Assembly: GCF_025210605.1 (NCBI RefSeq)
Contig: NZ_JAOARI010000002.1
Coordinates: forward strand, 124,001 to 188,000
DNA: 64,000 bases
Source of the DNA: Halodesulfovibrio sp.
GTDB lineage: Bacteria > Desulfobacterota > Desulfovibrionia > Desulfovibrionales > Desulfovibrionaceae
Direction of reading: 5' to 3'
This document shows, in pieces, positions 24,827-32,949 of the stretch. The notes below the pieces were generated by a model that made no database searches, was not told the origin of the DNA, and worked only from the letters and a program-made list of their open reading frames with translations. Every line of letters starts with the position of its first letter. Positions within the stretch are counted from its first letter, which is position 1. A program made the position numbers and the translations under genes.

Positions 24827-26398
24827 ATGTCTGTTTTTAAAGATAAAAACAAAATCGAGGCTATGAGTCGACGAAAGTTACTCAAAAATGGTGGGGCAAT
24901 CGCTGCCGGTAGCCTGCTTTTCGGCGCAGGTACTGCACTGGCAAGCGAAAAATCTCCATCTGTTCGTTCTGAACTTCCTACTACTAAGTGGGATGCAGAA
25001 TTTGACGTGCTGGTTGTAGGTAGTGGCTTTGCTGCTCTTGCTGCTGCTATCGAAGCGCGTCGCAAAGGTCTTGATGTTATGATCGTGGAAAAAATGCGCG
25101 TAGTTGGCGGCAACTCATGCATTAACGGCGGTCTGTTTGCAGTAGCCGGAAGTGATCTGCAAAAGAAAGAAGGCGTACGCGACAGCATCGACACCATGGT
25201 GAACGACATGCTCGCTGCGGGACGCGGTATCAACCACGTTGAGCTTACCAAAACTATCGCTGAAGGTTCTATGGAAGCTTACAACTTCGCGGTAGATTGC
25301 GGCGCTATCTTCAAACCAAAACTTTCCTGGCTCGGTGGTCACTCCGTAGCCCGTACATATCTCACACACAATGCATCAGGTTCCGGCATTGTACGCCCTC
25401 TTGTTAACACTGCTCGTGCAGAAGGCGTTGTGCTCCGCACCGGATGTAAAATGTTAGACTTCATCGTAAACGATGACAGCAAAATTGTTGGCATGCGTGT
25501 ACGAGACAACTACCGCTTCCCAGATGAAGAAAGCGGACAGATTCGTTACTTCAAAGCCCGTCGCGGTGTTGTTCTGGCATCCGGTGGTTTCAGTCAGGAT
25601 GCTAAGTTCCGCGCAACACAGGATCCTCGTCTTGCTGGTGAAATTGATAGTACAAACCAGCTCGGTGCAACTGGCGAAGCAATGCGTGCTGCATTCCGCG
25701 CTGGCGCTATTCCTGTGCAGATGTCACTCATTCAGCTTGGTCCTTGGGCTTCTCCTGATGAGCAGGGCTTTGGTGTTGCTTCCATGTTTAACATCCAGTC
25801 CGGTTTCCGTTACGGGGTAATGGTTGAACGTGCTACAGGTAAACGTTTTGTAAACGAACTTGCTGACCGTAAAACCCGTGCTGACGCTATGCTCACAAAA
25901 ATCAGTGACAGCGGCGAACCTGACTACCCAATCATTGTTGTAGACAGTAAAGGCGCAGAAGCATGTCCTACACTCGACCGCTGCTTGAAATACAAAGTTG
26001 TCGGTGAGTTCTCTACAATCAACGAGTTAGCGAACTTCTACAAAGTTCCTGCGGATTCTCTCGAAAAAACAATCCAGAATTACAACAAGTATGTTGCTGA
26101 CAAGCATGATCCAGAATTCGGCAAGCCGCTTTCTACTGCTACACCTATTGTAAAAGCACCTTTCTACGCTGTTCGCGGCTGGCCGAAGGTTCACCACTGC
26201 ATGGGCGGTGTACAGATTGATACAAAAGGTCATGTGCTTCATTCGCAGACATTCAAACCAATCGACGGTCTGTATGCTGCTGGCGAAGTTACCGGTGGTC
26301 CTCACGGTGCAAGCCGACTTGGTAGCTGCGCTATTACCGACTGCCTTGTAATGGGACGCATTGCCGGTAAAAACATTGCCGACAATGAGCCTAGTTAG
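24827..26398 (+). CDS. Tat-exported fumarate-reductase-like flavoprotein
   Basis: 523 residues from the ATG at 24827. A twin-arginine signal (SRRKLLK at 14-20, then a hydrophobic stretch ending ALA) predicts folded export to the periplasm with FAD bound. Next come the FAD dinucleotide motif VLVVGSGFAALAAAIEA and MIVEKMRVVGGNSCINGG, the substrate-domain stretches THNASGSGIVRPL, RATGKRFVNELADRKTRAD (general-acid Arg region), HHCMGGVQID and GASRLGSCA. It resembles FccA/UrdA/ArdA-type enzymes that reduce C=C bonds of fumarate, urocanate, acrylate or cinnamate, but carries no haem domain; the tetrahaem cytochrome is encoded separately next door. The substrate is not determined. Confidence 0.88.
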   Translation: MSVFKDKNKIEAMSRRKLLKNGGAIAAGSLLFGAGTALASEKSPSVRSELPTTKWDAEFDVLVVGSGFAALAAAIEARRKGLDVMIVEKMRVVGGNSCINGGLFAVAGSDLQKKEGVRDSIDTMVNDMLAAGRGINHVELTKTIAEGSMEAYNFAVDCGAIFKPKLSWLGGHSVARTYLTHNASGSGIVRPLVNTARAEGVVLRTGCKMLDFIVNDDSKIVGMRVRDNYRFPDEESGQIRYFKARRGVVLASGGFSQDAKFRATQDPRLAGEIDSTNQLGATGEAMRAAFRAGAIPVQMSLIQLGPWASPDEQGFGVASMFNIQSGFRYGVMVERATGKRFVNELADRKTRADAMLTKISDSGEPDYPIIVVDSKGAEACPTLDRCLKYKVVGEFSTINELANFYKVPADSLEKTIQNYNKYVADKHDPEFGKPLSTATPIVKAPFYAVRGWPKVHHCMGGVQIDTKGHVLHSQTFKPIDGLYAAGEVTGGPHGASRLGSCAITDCLVMGRIAGKNIADNEPS

Positions 26399-26431
26399 TC
26401 ACTGTTGTAACTGCATTGAAAGAGAAGAATA

Positions 26432-26890
26432 ATGAGTAAAAAAGTAATAGTACTATTGGCACTTGTACTTGTTGCAGTATGCTGCATCGTGGCAAATGCA
26501 AATTCAAACAAGGAAGCCGAGAAGCCGACCAAGGCTGAAGTTGTATTGAAAAAAAATCGTGTTCGTCAGAACGCAATCACATGGATGGACAGCAATTTGT
26601 TCGGCAAATTACCTGTGAAAAAATTCCATGAAAAAATTCACCAGAACGGTGCTAACTGTGAATACTGCCACGGCGTAGTTTCACCAGTAGAACCAGCAGA
26701 CATCAAAAATTGTTTCCAGTGTCACGGTACACCGGAAGATATTGCAAAAAGAACAGAGAAGTTAGAGCCAAACCCTCACAATTCTCCGCATTGGGGAACA
26801 GAGCTTCCATGTGATTCCTGCCACAAAGAGCACGGCAAATCAGAGTTTTATTGTAAGAATTGTCACCACTTCGACTATCAGGTTCCTTAA
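26432..26890 (+). CDS. Periplasmic tetrahaem cytochrome c
   Basis: 152 residues with an N-terminal signal or anchor segment (VIVLLALVLVAVCCIVANA) and four CXXCH haem sites: CEYCH, CFQCH, CDSCH and CKNCH. It resembles the small tetrahaem domain fused to the N-terminus of flavocytochrome c fumarate reductases, here as a separate polypeptide. It should carry electrons from the membrane quinol dehydrogenase encoded downstream to the flavoprotein encoded upstream. It begins 33 bases after the flavoprotein stop. Confidence 0.92.
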   Translation: MSKKVIVLLALVLVAVCCIVANANSNKEAEKPTKAEVVLKKNRVRQNAITWMDSNLFGKLPVKKFHEKIHQNGANCEYCHGVVSPVEPADIKNCFQCHGTPEDIAKRTEKLEPNPHNSPHWGTELPCDSCHKEHGKSEFYCKNCHHFDYQVP

Positions 26891-26913
26891 GCAAGAGTAC
26901 AGGAGATATGCAA

Positions 26914-28599
26914 ATGGTAAAAAGAGCATTTGCCCTGTGCATAACATGCTCGCTGATAGCCTTCTGGTGCTGTACAGCTTTGGCTGTACCAACAGAACCT
27001 GATGAAACAGCGAAGTTTTATGCCAAGGCCAAAACATTACAGCAGAATGCTGACATCGCGAATGAGCGCTGTATGTCGTGTCATGGCGACAGTTCAATCA
27101 ATGATAAGTGGAGAACCGACAGAGGTCGCAAGCTACAGCTGTATGTGGATCCTGTAGCATACCGCAACTCTGTCCACGGTGGTCAGCAGTGCCAAAGCTG
27201 CCACCTTGGCAAAAACGAAGCAGCATTCGATACCGCTCCTCACCAGTTTAAAGGTAAGCCAGCGGAAAAAGAATGCAGCACCTGTCACGGTAAGTTTTTC
27301 GAAGATATCTACAACCAGACACACGAAAGCTACCACTACAAAGCTATTGTTAAAAAAGGTAAGGAATTTACCTGTTCATCATGTCATGATGCACACGTAT
27401 TTACGCTTCCTTCCCGTACAGAAGACATTCCGGCAAATATAGAGCAGGCAAACAAGGCATGTATTCAATGTCACTCTGATTTGCGCGGATATGAAAAACT
27501 GACTGACAAAAAGCTTCTCGATCAGGATATGTCTCACTGGTTCTTGCCGAACAAAAAACAGCATTTCGCTTCAGTACGATGTGTTGATTGTCACGGTATG
27601 ATGGGCGGAACAGTTGTTCACACCATTGAACCAGTAGAAAATATCAAAGTCGATTGTGGTCGCTGTCACACCGAAAAAACTGCCATCACTTCAACTCTGT
27701 ACAAGTACAGAAGTGAACAGCGCGCATTCTCGCTGTTAAACAAAAATGTTTTTGATGATTCCGAACTCGTCAAAAAGAACAAGGATGCGATTGCCGAACG
27801 TAAAGACCGAGCAGATTCCCCATTCGGCTTTATGAACGCCGGTTTGCTTAAAAACGAATATGTAATTGGAATTACCCAGTCCACAATGCTTAATGAAGGC
27901 TTTTTCTCCGCCGTTATTGCATTGCTTCTTGTCATTGCCGCCCACACAGCAGCTCGCGTGCTCGGCACCCGCGCTGTCTACGGACATGGTAAAGAAGAAT
28001 TAATGTTCCCTACAGCAATCCGCGTATGGCACTGGTTGAACGTACTGTTGTTTGCAGCTCTCATTGTGAGTGGTTTTGCAATGCATTACAGCTCCATAAT
28101 GGGCTTCAAGGCAGCGCAATACATCCATAACCTGTTTGCACCTGCACTGGTTGTTCTGTGGATATGGCAAGTACTCTACTTGGCAGCATCTGGACAGATC
28201 AAGCAGTACGCTCCGGGTAAAGGATTTATTGGAGCTTTGCTTAAACAGACCCGTTACTACGTATGGGGTATGTTTAAAGGCGAACACAGCCCTGCGGGAC
28301 ACAGTGTAGACAACCGTCTTAACCCATTACAGAAAGTAGCTTACGTGAGCGTCTTCTTCGTTGCACTGCCTGTACTTATTCTTTCAGGTCTTGCACTGAT
28401 GTTCAGCGCGCACCTTCCTGAAGTGATCATGGGATACGACGCGAAATGGTTAGTCTCAACCGTACACGTCGGAGTATCATTCTTCTTGGTATTGTTTGTT
28501 GTTGTGCACTTATACTTATGCACAACAGGACATAGCGTTTTCGCTTTAATCAAGAGCATGGTAACCGGCAAGGCTATCACTCACCATCCTAAAAAGTAA
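26914..28599 (+). CDS. Heptahaem cytochrome c / cytochrome b fusion (quinol dehydrogenase)
   Basis: 561 residues. After a signal peptide (CITCSLIAFWCCTALA) come seven CXXCH sites: CMSCH, CQSCH, CSTCH, CSSCH, CIQCH, CVDCH and CGRCH. A hydrophobic helix (SAVIALLLVIAAHTAARVL) and a four-helix b-type cytochrome region follow, with haem-ligand His in IRVWHWLNVLLF, HYSSIMGFKAAQYIHNLFAP, VSTVHVGVSFFLVLFVVVHLYL. The design suits quinol oxidation in the membrane with electron delivery to the periplasmic tetrahaem protein. AGGAG lies 8 bases before the ATG at 26914. It is the last gene before a strong terminator. Confidence 0.9.
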   Translation: MVKRAFALCITCSLIAFWCCTALAVPTEPDETAKFYAKAKTLQQNADIANERCMSCHGDSSINDKWRTDRGRKLQLYVDPVAYRNSVHGGQQCQSCHLGKNEAAFDTAPHQFKGKPAEKECSTCHGKFFEDIYNQTHESYHYKAIVKKGKEFTCSSCHDAHVFTLPSRTEDIPANIEQANKACIQCHSDLRGYEKLTDKKLLDQDMSHWFLPNKKQHFASVRCVDCHGMMGGTVVHTIEPVENIKVDCGRCHTEKTAITSTLYKYRSEQRAFSLLNKNVFDDSELVKKNKDAIAERKDRADSPFGFMNAGLLKNEYVIGITQSTMLNEGFFSAVIALLLVIAAHTAARVLGTRAVYGHGKEELMFPTAIRVWHWLNVLLFAALIVSGFAMHYSSIMGFKAAQYIHNLFAPALVVLWIWQVLYLAASGQIKQYAPGKGFIGALLKQTRYYVWGMFKGEHSPAGHSVDNRLNPLQKVAYVSVFFVALPVLILSGLALMFSAHLPEVIMGYDAKWLVSTVHVGVSFFLVLFVVVHLYLCTTGHSVFALIKSMVTGKAITHHPKK

Positions 28600-28635
28600 T
28601 CTTCAGCCTCGCTAAGCAGAAGATACCTTCATCAA

Positions 28636-28663
28636 ATGCCCGCCATGGTCTCATGGCGGGCAT
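28636..28663 (+). terminator. Terminator of the flavin reductase-cytochrome operon
   Basis: ATGCCCGCCATG (28636-28647) pairs perfectly with CATGGCGGGCAT (28652-28663) around GTCT; CGTATTTTG follows. Confidence 0.85.
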
Positions 28664-28854
28664 CGTATTTTGATATGCCGTAATAAAAAAGAGAGTATCC
28701 AATCTGCATCGCCTGCGGTCTATATCACACTCCACTGGATACAAGACACCATCAGCAGCCAAATCATTCTATGAAACATGTACCTGTGCCGGGTCTTCTC
28801 CTTCCCGACATCAACTCAATTCTTTTTTACAGCAGAAACCTTGCGGATAACGTC

Positions 28855-29163
28855 TTAAGATAATCCACGTTTGGAAGCTTTAAGCGGGTTAATTTTCTTA
28901 GTGGTCGTTGTTACAAGCTTAATTTTGTTTCTGTTCTCTTCAAACATATCCAATGGAGAGAAACCAAGTTTTTCCAGCTTCTCTACAACATACGTACGAT
29001 CTTTTGCATAACGGTTCGTATCCGCAAGTCCGGTATCAATCCGCTCTTGAGTCGTGAAGTACAATCCATTTGAATCAATCGCGACAAACAATGACTTACC
29101 GTCTTCTTCGATTGTCTGAATAATCATATCTTGTGTTGTTCCGAATCGATTTATTCGTGCCAT
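28855..29163 (-). CDS. Small conserved-looking protein of unknown function
   Basis: 102 residues from the ATG at 29163, chosen because GGGAG lies 7 bases upstream; a longer frame to 29307 has no such site. The N-terminal half looks like a small beta fold (TTQDMIIQTIEEDGKSLFVAIDSNGLYFTTQERIDTG). The rest is helical and basic (VEKLEKLGFSPLDMFEENRNK, then a Lys-rich tail). No cysteine, signal peptide or membrane segment is present. I recognise no family. It is convergent with the cytochrome operon and divergent from hsp20. Confidence 0.6.
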   Translation of the reverse strand: MARINRFGTTQDMIIQTIEEDGKSLFVAIDSNGLYFTTQERIDTGLADTNRYAKDRTYVVEKLEKLGFSPLDMFEENRNKIKLVTTTTKKINPLKASKRGLS

Positions 29164-29501
29164 ATGAATCTCCCACGTTTTTTTATACGGATATTGAAAT
29201 TGATAATCAAAGTCAACCAGAAGTAGAGACATAAAACAAACCAAAAACAGAGTGCAGTGCACCTGCACCCAGCTGTTATCTAATACTAAAGATACTGCCG
29301 AAGACAATTATAGTACGTATTTTTTCTACACAGAAAAGCGGCATATCCGCTTGAAATAAGAGCATGCGGCAATACCGCGGCAAAGCGTGGAACCCGTTAT
29401 AGCTGGTGGATTAACATTGACACTAAAAGGCATCCACATACTATATTGGTTATCTCTGTTGAATCCAAAATTCTAGACCCAATATAGTTATGGAGAGTAT
29501 T
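29164..29501. other. Divergent intergenic region with a pair of short palindromes
   Basis: GCGGCATATCCGC (29338-29350) and GCGGCAATACCGC (29366-29378) share the pattern GCGG-N5-CCGC and lie 28 bases apart. A TTGACA at 29417-29422 and TATATT at 29442-29447 are possible promoter boxes for hsp20, though their spacing of 19 is long. The palindrome pair could bind a regulator of the heat-shock gene. No HrcA/CIRCE site is seen. Confidence 0.4.
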
Positions 29502-30065
29502 ATGGATACAAACAAGTTAAATCCTTGGAACTGGCTTAAAAAAGAGGATGAAGAAATAGCTACGTTGCCGACAAAACAGCGTAAATCAGGTCAGCAAGAC
29601 AGCCCAATGCCATCATCGTTGCGGAGTCTTCATGATGAAATAGACAGGCTCTTTGACAAGGCTTTCCATGGAATAAATTTTCCGTCTTCATTATTCGATA
29701 AAGAATCTTTCTCTATGCTGAAAGAAGGCACATTGAAACCTAACGTTGACATATCCGGCACTGATACTGAATATACCATTACTGCGGAACTTCCCGGTAT
29801 GACAGACGAAGATATCTCCATTGAACTGAAAGGAGATGCATTGGTTTTGAAAGGTGAAAAGCGTCAGGAAAAAAAATCGGAAGAAGAAGGGTACTACAGG
29901 GTTGAACGAAGTTACGGTTCATTCCTGCGTGTACTCAATATTCCGCAAGATGCCGATGCTGAAGGCATTAAAGCCAAATACGAACATGGCGTGCTCGCTA
30001 TCACCTTACCTCGAAAGGTTGAAGCAATTCCTGAAACCAAAAAAATTAGCATTGAACAACAGTAG
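29502..30065 (+). CDS. Hsp20 / alpha-crystallin small heat-shock protein
   Basis: 187 residues. The alpha-crystallin domain spans about residues 80-170: LKPNVDISGTDTEYTITAELPGMTDEDISIELKGDALVLKGEKR and YYRVERSYGSFLRVLNIPQDADAEGIKAKYEHGVLAITLPR, with the conserved GVL and the C-terminal I-x-I-like KKISIEQQ. The N-terminal 75 residues are variable, as usual. It is an ATP-independent holdase. The ATG at 29502 has GGAGAG at proper spacing; an ATG at 29490 would overlap that site. It is monocistronic with its own terminator. Confidence 0.93.
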   Translation: MDTNKLNPWNWLKKEDEEIATLPTKQRKSGQQDSPMPSSLRSLHDEIDRLFDKAFHGINFPSSLFDKESFSMLKEGTLKPNVDISGTDTEYTITAELPGMTDEDISIELKGDALVLKGEKRQEKKSEEEGYYRVERSYGSFLRVLNIPQDADAEGIKAKYEHGVLAITLPRKVEAIPETKKISIEQQ

Positions 30066-30083
30066 GTAGAATTCATCAACACG

Positions 30084-30115
30084 AAAGCAGGCAGATCGCT
30101 GCCTGCTTTTTTATT
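30084..30115 (+). terminator. Terminator of hsp20
   Basis: AAAGCAGGCAG (30084-30094) pairs with CTGCCTGCTTT (30099-30109) around ATCG, followed by TTTATT. Confidence 0.9.
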
Positions 30116-30373
30116 GTCTTCTACTTTGCCTAGTTAGCAGACATCTGTCTCCATCTTCCGGCTAGCACATGCTGAACAATGCAACCAGTGCGGTTACTTC
30201 ATTGGTATTGCGTACTAAACAATCTTGTCTAATTTTATGGTAGAGCAGCATATCTCTTTCTAATATCTTTGCTGCTATAAATCTTCGTTCAAAAAAAATA
30301 TCTTCAACAGCATAAAACTACAGACAAAATCATCCCTTCAGCCCCTTCTTTATTTTCATATTCTCATTACGAA

Positions 30374-30417
30374 AAATCACGAAATTTTGTGATTTAGAAT
30401 CACGGAATATCGTGATT
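30374..30417 (+). promoter_or_regulatory. Tandem palindromes upstream of the cooS sigma-54 promoter
   Basis: AATCAC-N8-GTGATT at 30375-30394 and AATCACG-N6-CGTGATT at 30398-30417 have centres 23 bases apart. An extra CGTGAT half-site lies at 30429-30434. They end 70 bases before the -24 element, a normal position for activator sites. The TCACG/CGTGA order is opposite to a CRP-type TGTGA-N6-TCACA site. Confidence 0.6.
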
Positions 30418-30486
30418 TACCAAATTTACGTGATGCGTATTTCTGCAAAATCGCTGCAAACCAGCGGTTTTCCCTATCAAACAGAA

Positions 30487-30502
30487 TGGCATGCACATTG
30501 CT
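30487..30502 (+). promoter_or_regulatory. Sigma-54 promoter of cooS
   Basis: TGGCATG (30487-30493), CACA, TTGCT (30498-30502) matches the -24/-12 consensus with correct spacing and a perfect -12 half. The predicted start near 30513 gives a leader of about 186 bases. Confidence 0.78.
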
Positions 30503-30537
30503 CTTATAGAGTAACTACAGCTGACACCCGAATGCTC

Positions 30538-30647
30538 ACTTTCAGGAGTATACGCCATAGGAAGGACTCCCTACGTTCCATCCACTCCTGAAAGTAAGCA
30601 CCATTCAGCTAAATCAGGTGCCAACCCCCAATGCACAAAGCACCTGA
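30538..30647 (+). promoter_or_regulatory. Structured cooS leader with two hairpins
   Basis: ACTTTCAGGAGT (30538-30549) pairs over 12 bp with ACTCCTGAAAGT (30584-30595), enclosing a 34-base loop. TCAGGTGC (30614-30621) pairs with GCACCTGA (30640-30647), with loop CAACCCCCAATGCACAAA. Neither is followed by a T-run. They could stabilise the mRNA or take part in control of translation; the cooS ribosome-binding site GAGGAG is 50 bases further on. Confidence 0.5.
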
Positions 30648-30698
30648 CGTCCAGCGCAACACCTTTCGCAAGGCTTAACCTAAAGAGGAGTTTCGAAC

Positions 30699-32714
30699 AT
30701 GGAAAAAAAACACACCCATAGCCACGATCATCTTGGCTGCGATCACGACCATCATCATGACCATTCCCACGATCCAAACGATTTTACAGATTATATGGCT
30801 GCGGTAAAAGAATACCGTGATTCTTTTGCCACTAAGCAAGAAGTGATGGAACAGGCTCCAGACCCTGCTGTTAGGGAAATGGTTGCCTATATGGACAGTA
30901 TTGGTTGTGAAAACTGTTTCGACCGTTTCGATAAACAAAAACCACACTGTACCTTCGGACTGGCGGGGGTATGTTGTAGAATCTGCTCCCTCGGTCCTTG
31001 TAAAATTACTGCAAAATCACCTCGCGGTACATGTGGCGCTAACGCTGACCTTATTGTAGCACGAAACATGGTACGCGCTGCTGCTGGTGGCGTTGCCGGA
31101 CATGGTGCACGCGCACGCGAAGTAATGCTTACCCTACGGAAAGCTGCCTACGGTGAAATTGATCTTCCTATTGAAGGAAAAGACAAAGTCATGGCTGTTT
31201 CCAATCTGTACGGTCTTGATACCGAGAACAAGACTGTGGAAGCATTGGCTGGCGAAATCGCAGATATCCTTCTTGAGGATATGAGCCGTACCGTTCCTGG
31301 TAAGCATAGAACTCTTGAAGCTCTGGCTTCTCCTGAAAGAAAAAAGGTATGGGAAGAGCTGGGTATTATTCCTGTCGGTTCTTATCATGAAGTGTTCGAA
31401 GCACTCCATTCGACTACTGTTGGAACACAGGGTGACTGGCGCAAGGCGATGGATCAGTTCCTCCGTCTCGGATTGACCTTCTCCATGAACAGCGTAGTTG
31501 GCGGCTCCATCGCGAGTGACTGTCTCTACGGTATTCCTACACGCAGTACAGTAAAAGCAAACGTTGGTGCGTTAAAGAAAAACCACGTAAACATAGCAGT
31601 TCACGGCCATGCTCCAATGCTTGCAATGGAAGTAGTTAAAACTGCCCGTACCGATAAGTTTATACAAATGGCGAAAGAAGCTGGCGCTGATGGAATTCAG
31701 TTCTACGGCATCTGCTGCTCCGGTCTTTCAAGCATGTACCGCCTTGGCGGTGTTATTCCTCTTTCCAACGCTAACGGTTCTGAACTGGTTGTTGCTACTG
31801 GTGCTCTTGACCTTTGGCTTGCAGATATCCAAGAAGTTTTCCCGGGTATTATGGATGTTGCTAACTGCTTCAAAACTGTTGTTGTTACAACAAACGAATC
31901 CAACAGATTGCCTGGTGCTGAGCACATTGGATACAAACGAGATTTGTCCGACATGGACAAACTCCCTGAACTTGCGGATAGAATTGTTACCCGCGCCATC
32001 GAAAGCTACAAAAACCGTGTTGATGTAAAACGCCGCATCCCTCCATTTGAAGTAGAAGCGGAAGTTGGATTCGGTCTTGAATATCTTTCAGAATACTATG
32101 GTGGCAGCGTGAAGCCGATTGCCGATGCATTAAAAGAAGGCAAACTCCTCGGCATTATTAACCTTGCAGGCTGTACAAACACACGTATTGTTTTTGAAAA
32201 AGCAATTGTTGATATCGTGGACATTCTGCTTAAAAACAACATTCTCGTGTTTGCAAACGGTTGTGCAGCATTCCCAATGACCAAACTGGGCTACTGTTCC
32301 GTTGAAGGACAAAAGTACTGTGGTCAAAGCCTTAAAGACTTCCTCGGTTCCGATATGCCTCCTGTATGGCATTTCGGTGAATGTATCGACAACGCGCACG
32401 CTGTCGCCACCTTCGGTACACTAGCCGGTATACTTGAACAGCCGATTAAAAACTTGCCGTTCGCTGAAGTAACACCAGAATGGTCTAACGAAAAAGGCGT
32501 AGGTGCTGCCCTCGCATTCCGCATGCTCGGCTTCGACTCCTACCACTGTGTCCATGCACCTGTAGAAGGTTCTAAAAAAGTTAAAGAATTCCTCTACGGT
32601 GGCACAAGTGAACTGCTCGGTTCCTGCATGAACGTTGATCCTGATCCGGTCAAAGTTGCAAATATGATTATTGCTGACTTCAAAAAAGCTCGGGAAAAAA
32701 TGGGATGGGACTAA
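30699..32714 (+). CDS. cooS: Anaerobic carbon-monoxide dehydrogenase catalytic subunit
   Basis: 671 residues. CO dehydrogenase oxidises CO to CO2 at a [Ni-4Fe-4S] C-cluster. Cysteines for clusters D and B appear in CENCFDRF, GVCCRICSLGPCKIT and RGTCGANADLIVARN. C-cluster region motifs include HGHAPML, NLAGCTNTR, FANGCAAFP, LGYC and HFGECIDNAHAV. Unusually, the first 25 residues contain ten His (positions 5, 7, 9, 11, 16, 18, 19, 20, 22, 24) and one Cys, a likely nickel-binding tail, which elsewhere is a feature of accessory proteins such as CooJ. No cooF, cooC, cooT or cooA gene is in the window. Expression is predicted to be sigma-54-dependent. Confidence 0.95.
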   Translation: MEKKHTHSHDHLGCDHDHHHDHSHDPNDFTDYMAAVKEYRDSFATKQEVMEQAPDPAVREMVAYMDSIGCENCFDRFDKQKPHCTFGLAGVCCRICSLGPCKITAKSPRGTCGANADLIVARNMVRAAAGGVAGHGARAREVMLTLRKAAYGEIDLPIEGKDKVMAVSNLYGLDTENKTVEALAGEIADILLEDMSRTVPGKHRTLEALASPERKKVWEELGIIPVGSYHEVFEALHSTTVGTQGDWRKAMDQFLRLGLTFSMNSVVGGSIASDCLYGIPTRSTVKANVGALKKNHVNIAVHGHAPMLAMEVVKTARTDKFIQMAKEAGADGIQFYGICCSGLSSMYRLGGVIPLSNANGSELVVATGALDLWLADIQEVFPGIMDVANCFKTVVVTTNESNRLPGAEHIGYKRDLSDMDKLPELADRIVTRAIESYKNRVDVKRRIPPFEVEAEVGFGLEYLSEYYGGSVKPIADALKEGKLLGIINLAGCTNTRIVFEKAIVDIVDILLKNNILVFANGCAAFPMTKLGYCSVEGQKYCGQSLKDFLGSDMPPVWHFGECIDNAHAVATFGTLAGILEQPIKNLPFAEVTPEWSNEKGVGAALAFRMLGFDSYHCVHAPVEGSKKVKEFLYGGTSELLGSCMNVDPDPVKVANMIIADFKKAREKMGWD

Positions 32715-32762
32715 CCGGAAGTAATTTCGCTGCATCTTCCGACACAATAACCAGACACCATT

Positions 32763-32872
32763 GGTAAGCTGCATTCAGCTGTCACAGCTTACCCCATAGT
32801 GACAAAGTGCTTCTATAAACGTCCGCCTCCGGCAGTTTCTGCCAAGTACAGAACAACCTGTGGCGGACGTTT
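32763..32872 (+). terminator. Hairpin and terminator after cooS
   Basis: GGTAAGCT and AGCTTACC form a first hairpin (32763-32793). AAACGTCCGCC (32817-32827) then pairs with GGCGGACGTTT (32862-32872), enclosing a small GGCAG-TTT-CTGCC hairpin, and TTTAG follows. The second is the likely terminator. Confidence 0.75.
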
Positions 32873-32949
32873 TTTAGCATCAAGAGCAGCCCCGAAAGCA
32901 AATGCTCTACCAGTCATCAGCATCATTTTTACATAGGGAGGCATGCGCC

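Noticed and set aside
30375..30434. CRP/FNR- or CooA-type binding site upstream of cooS
   Set aside because: The half-sites are in the order TCACG...CGTGA, the reverse of TGTGA-N6-TCACA; the one TGTGA...TCACG reading has a 7-base gap.
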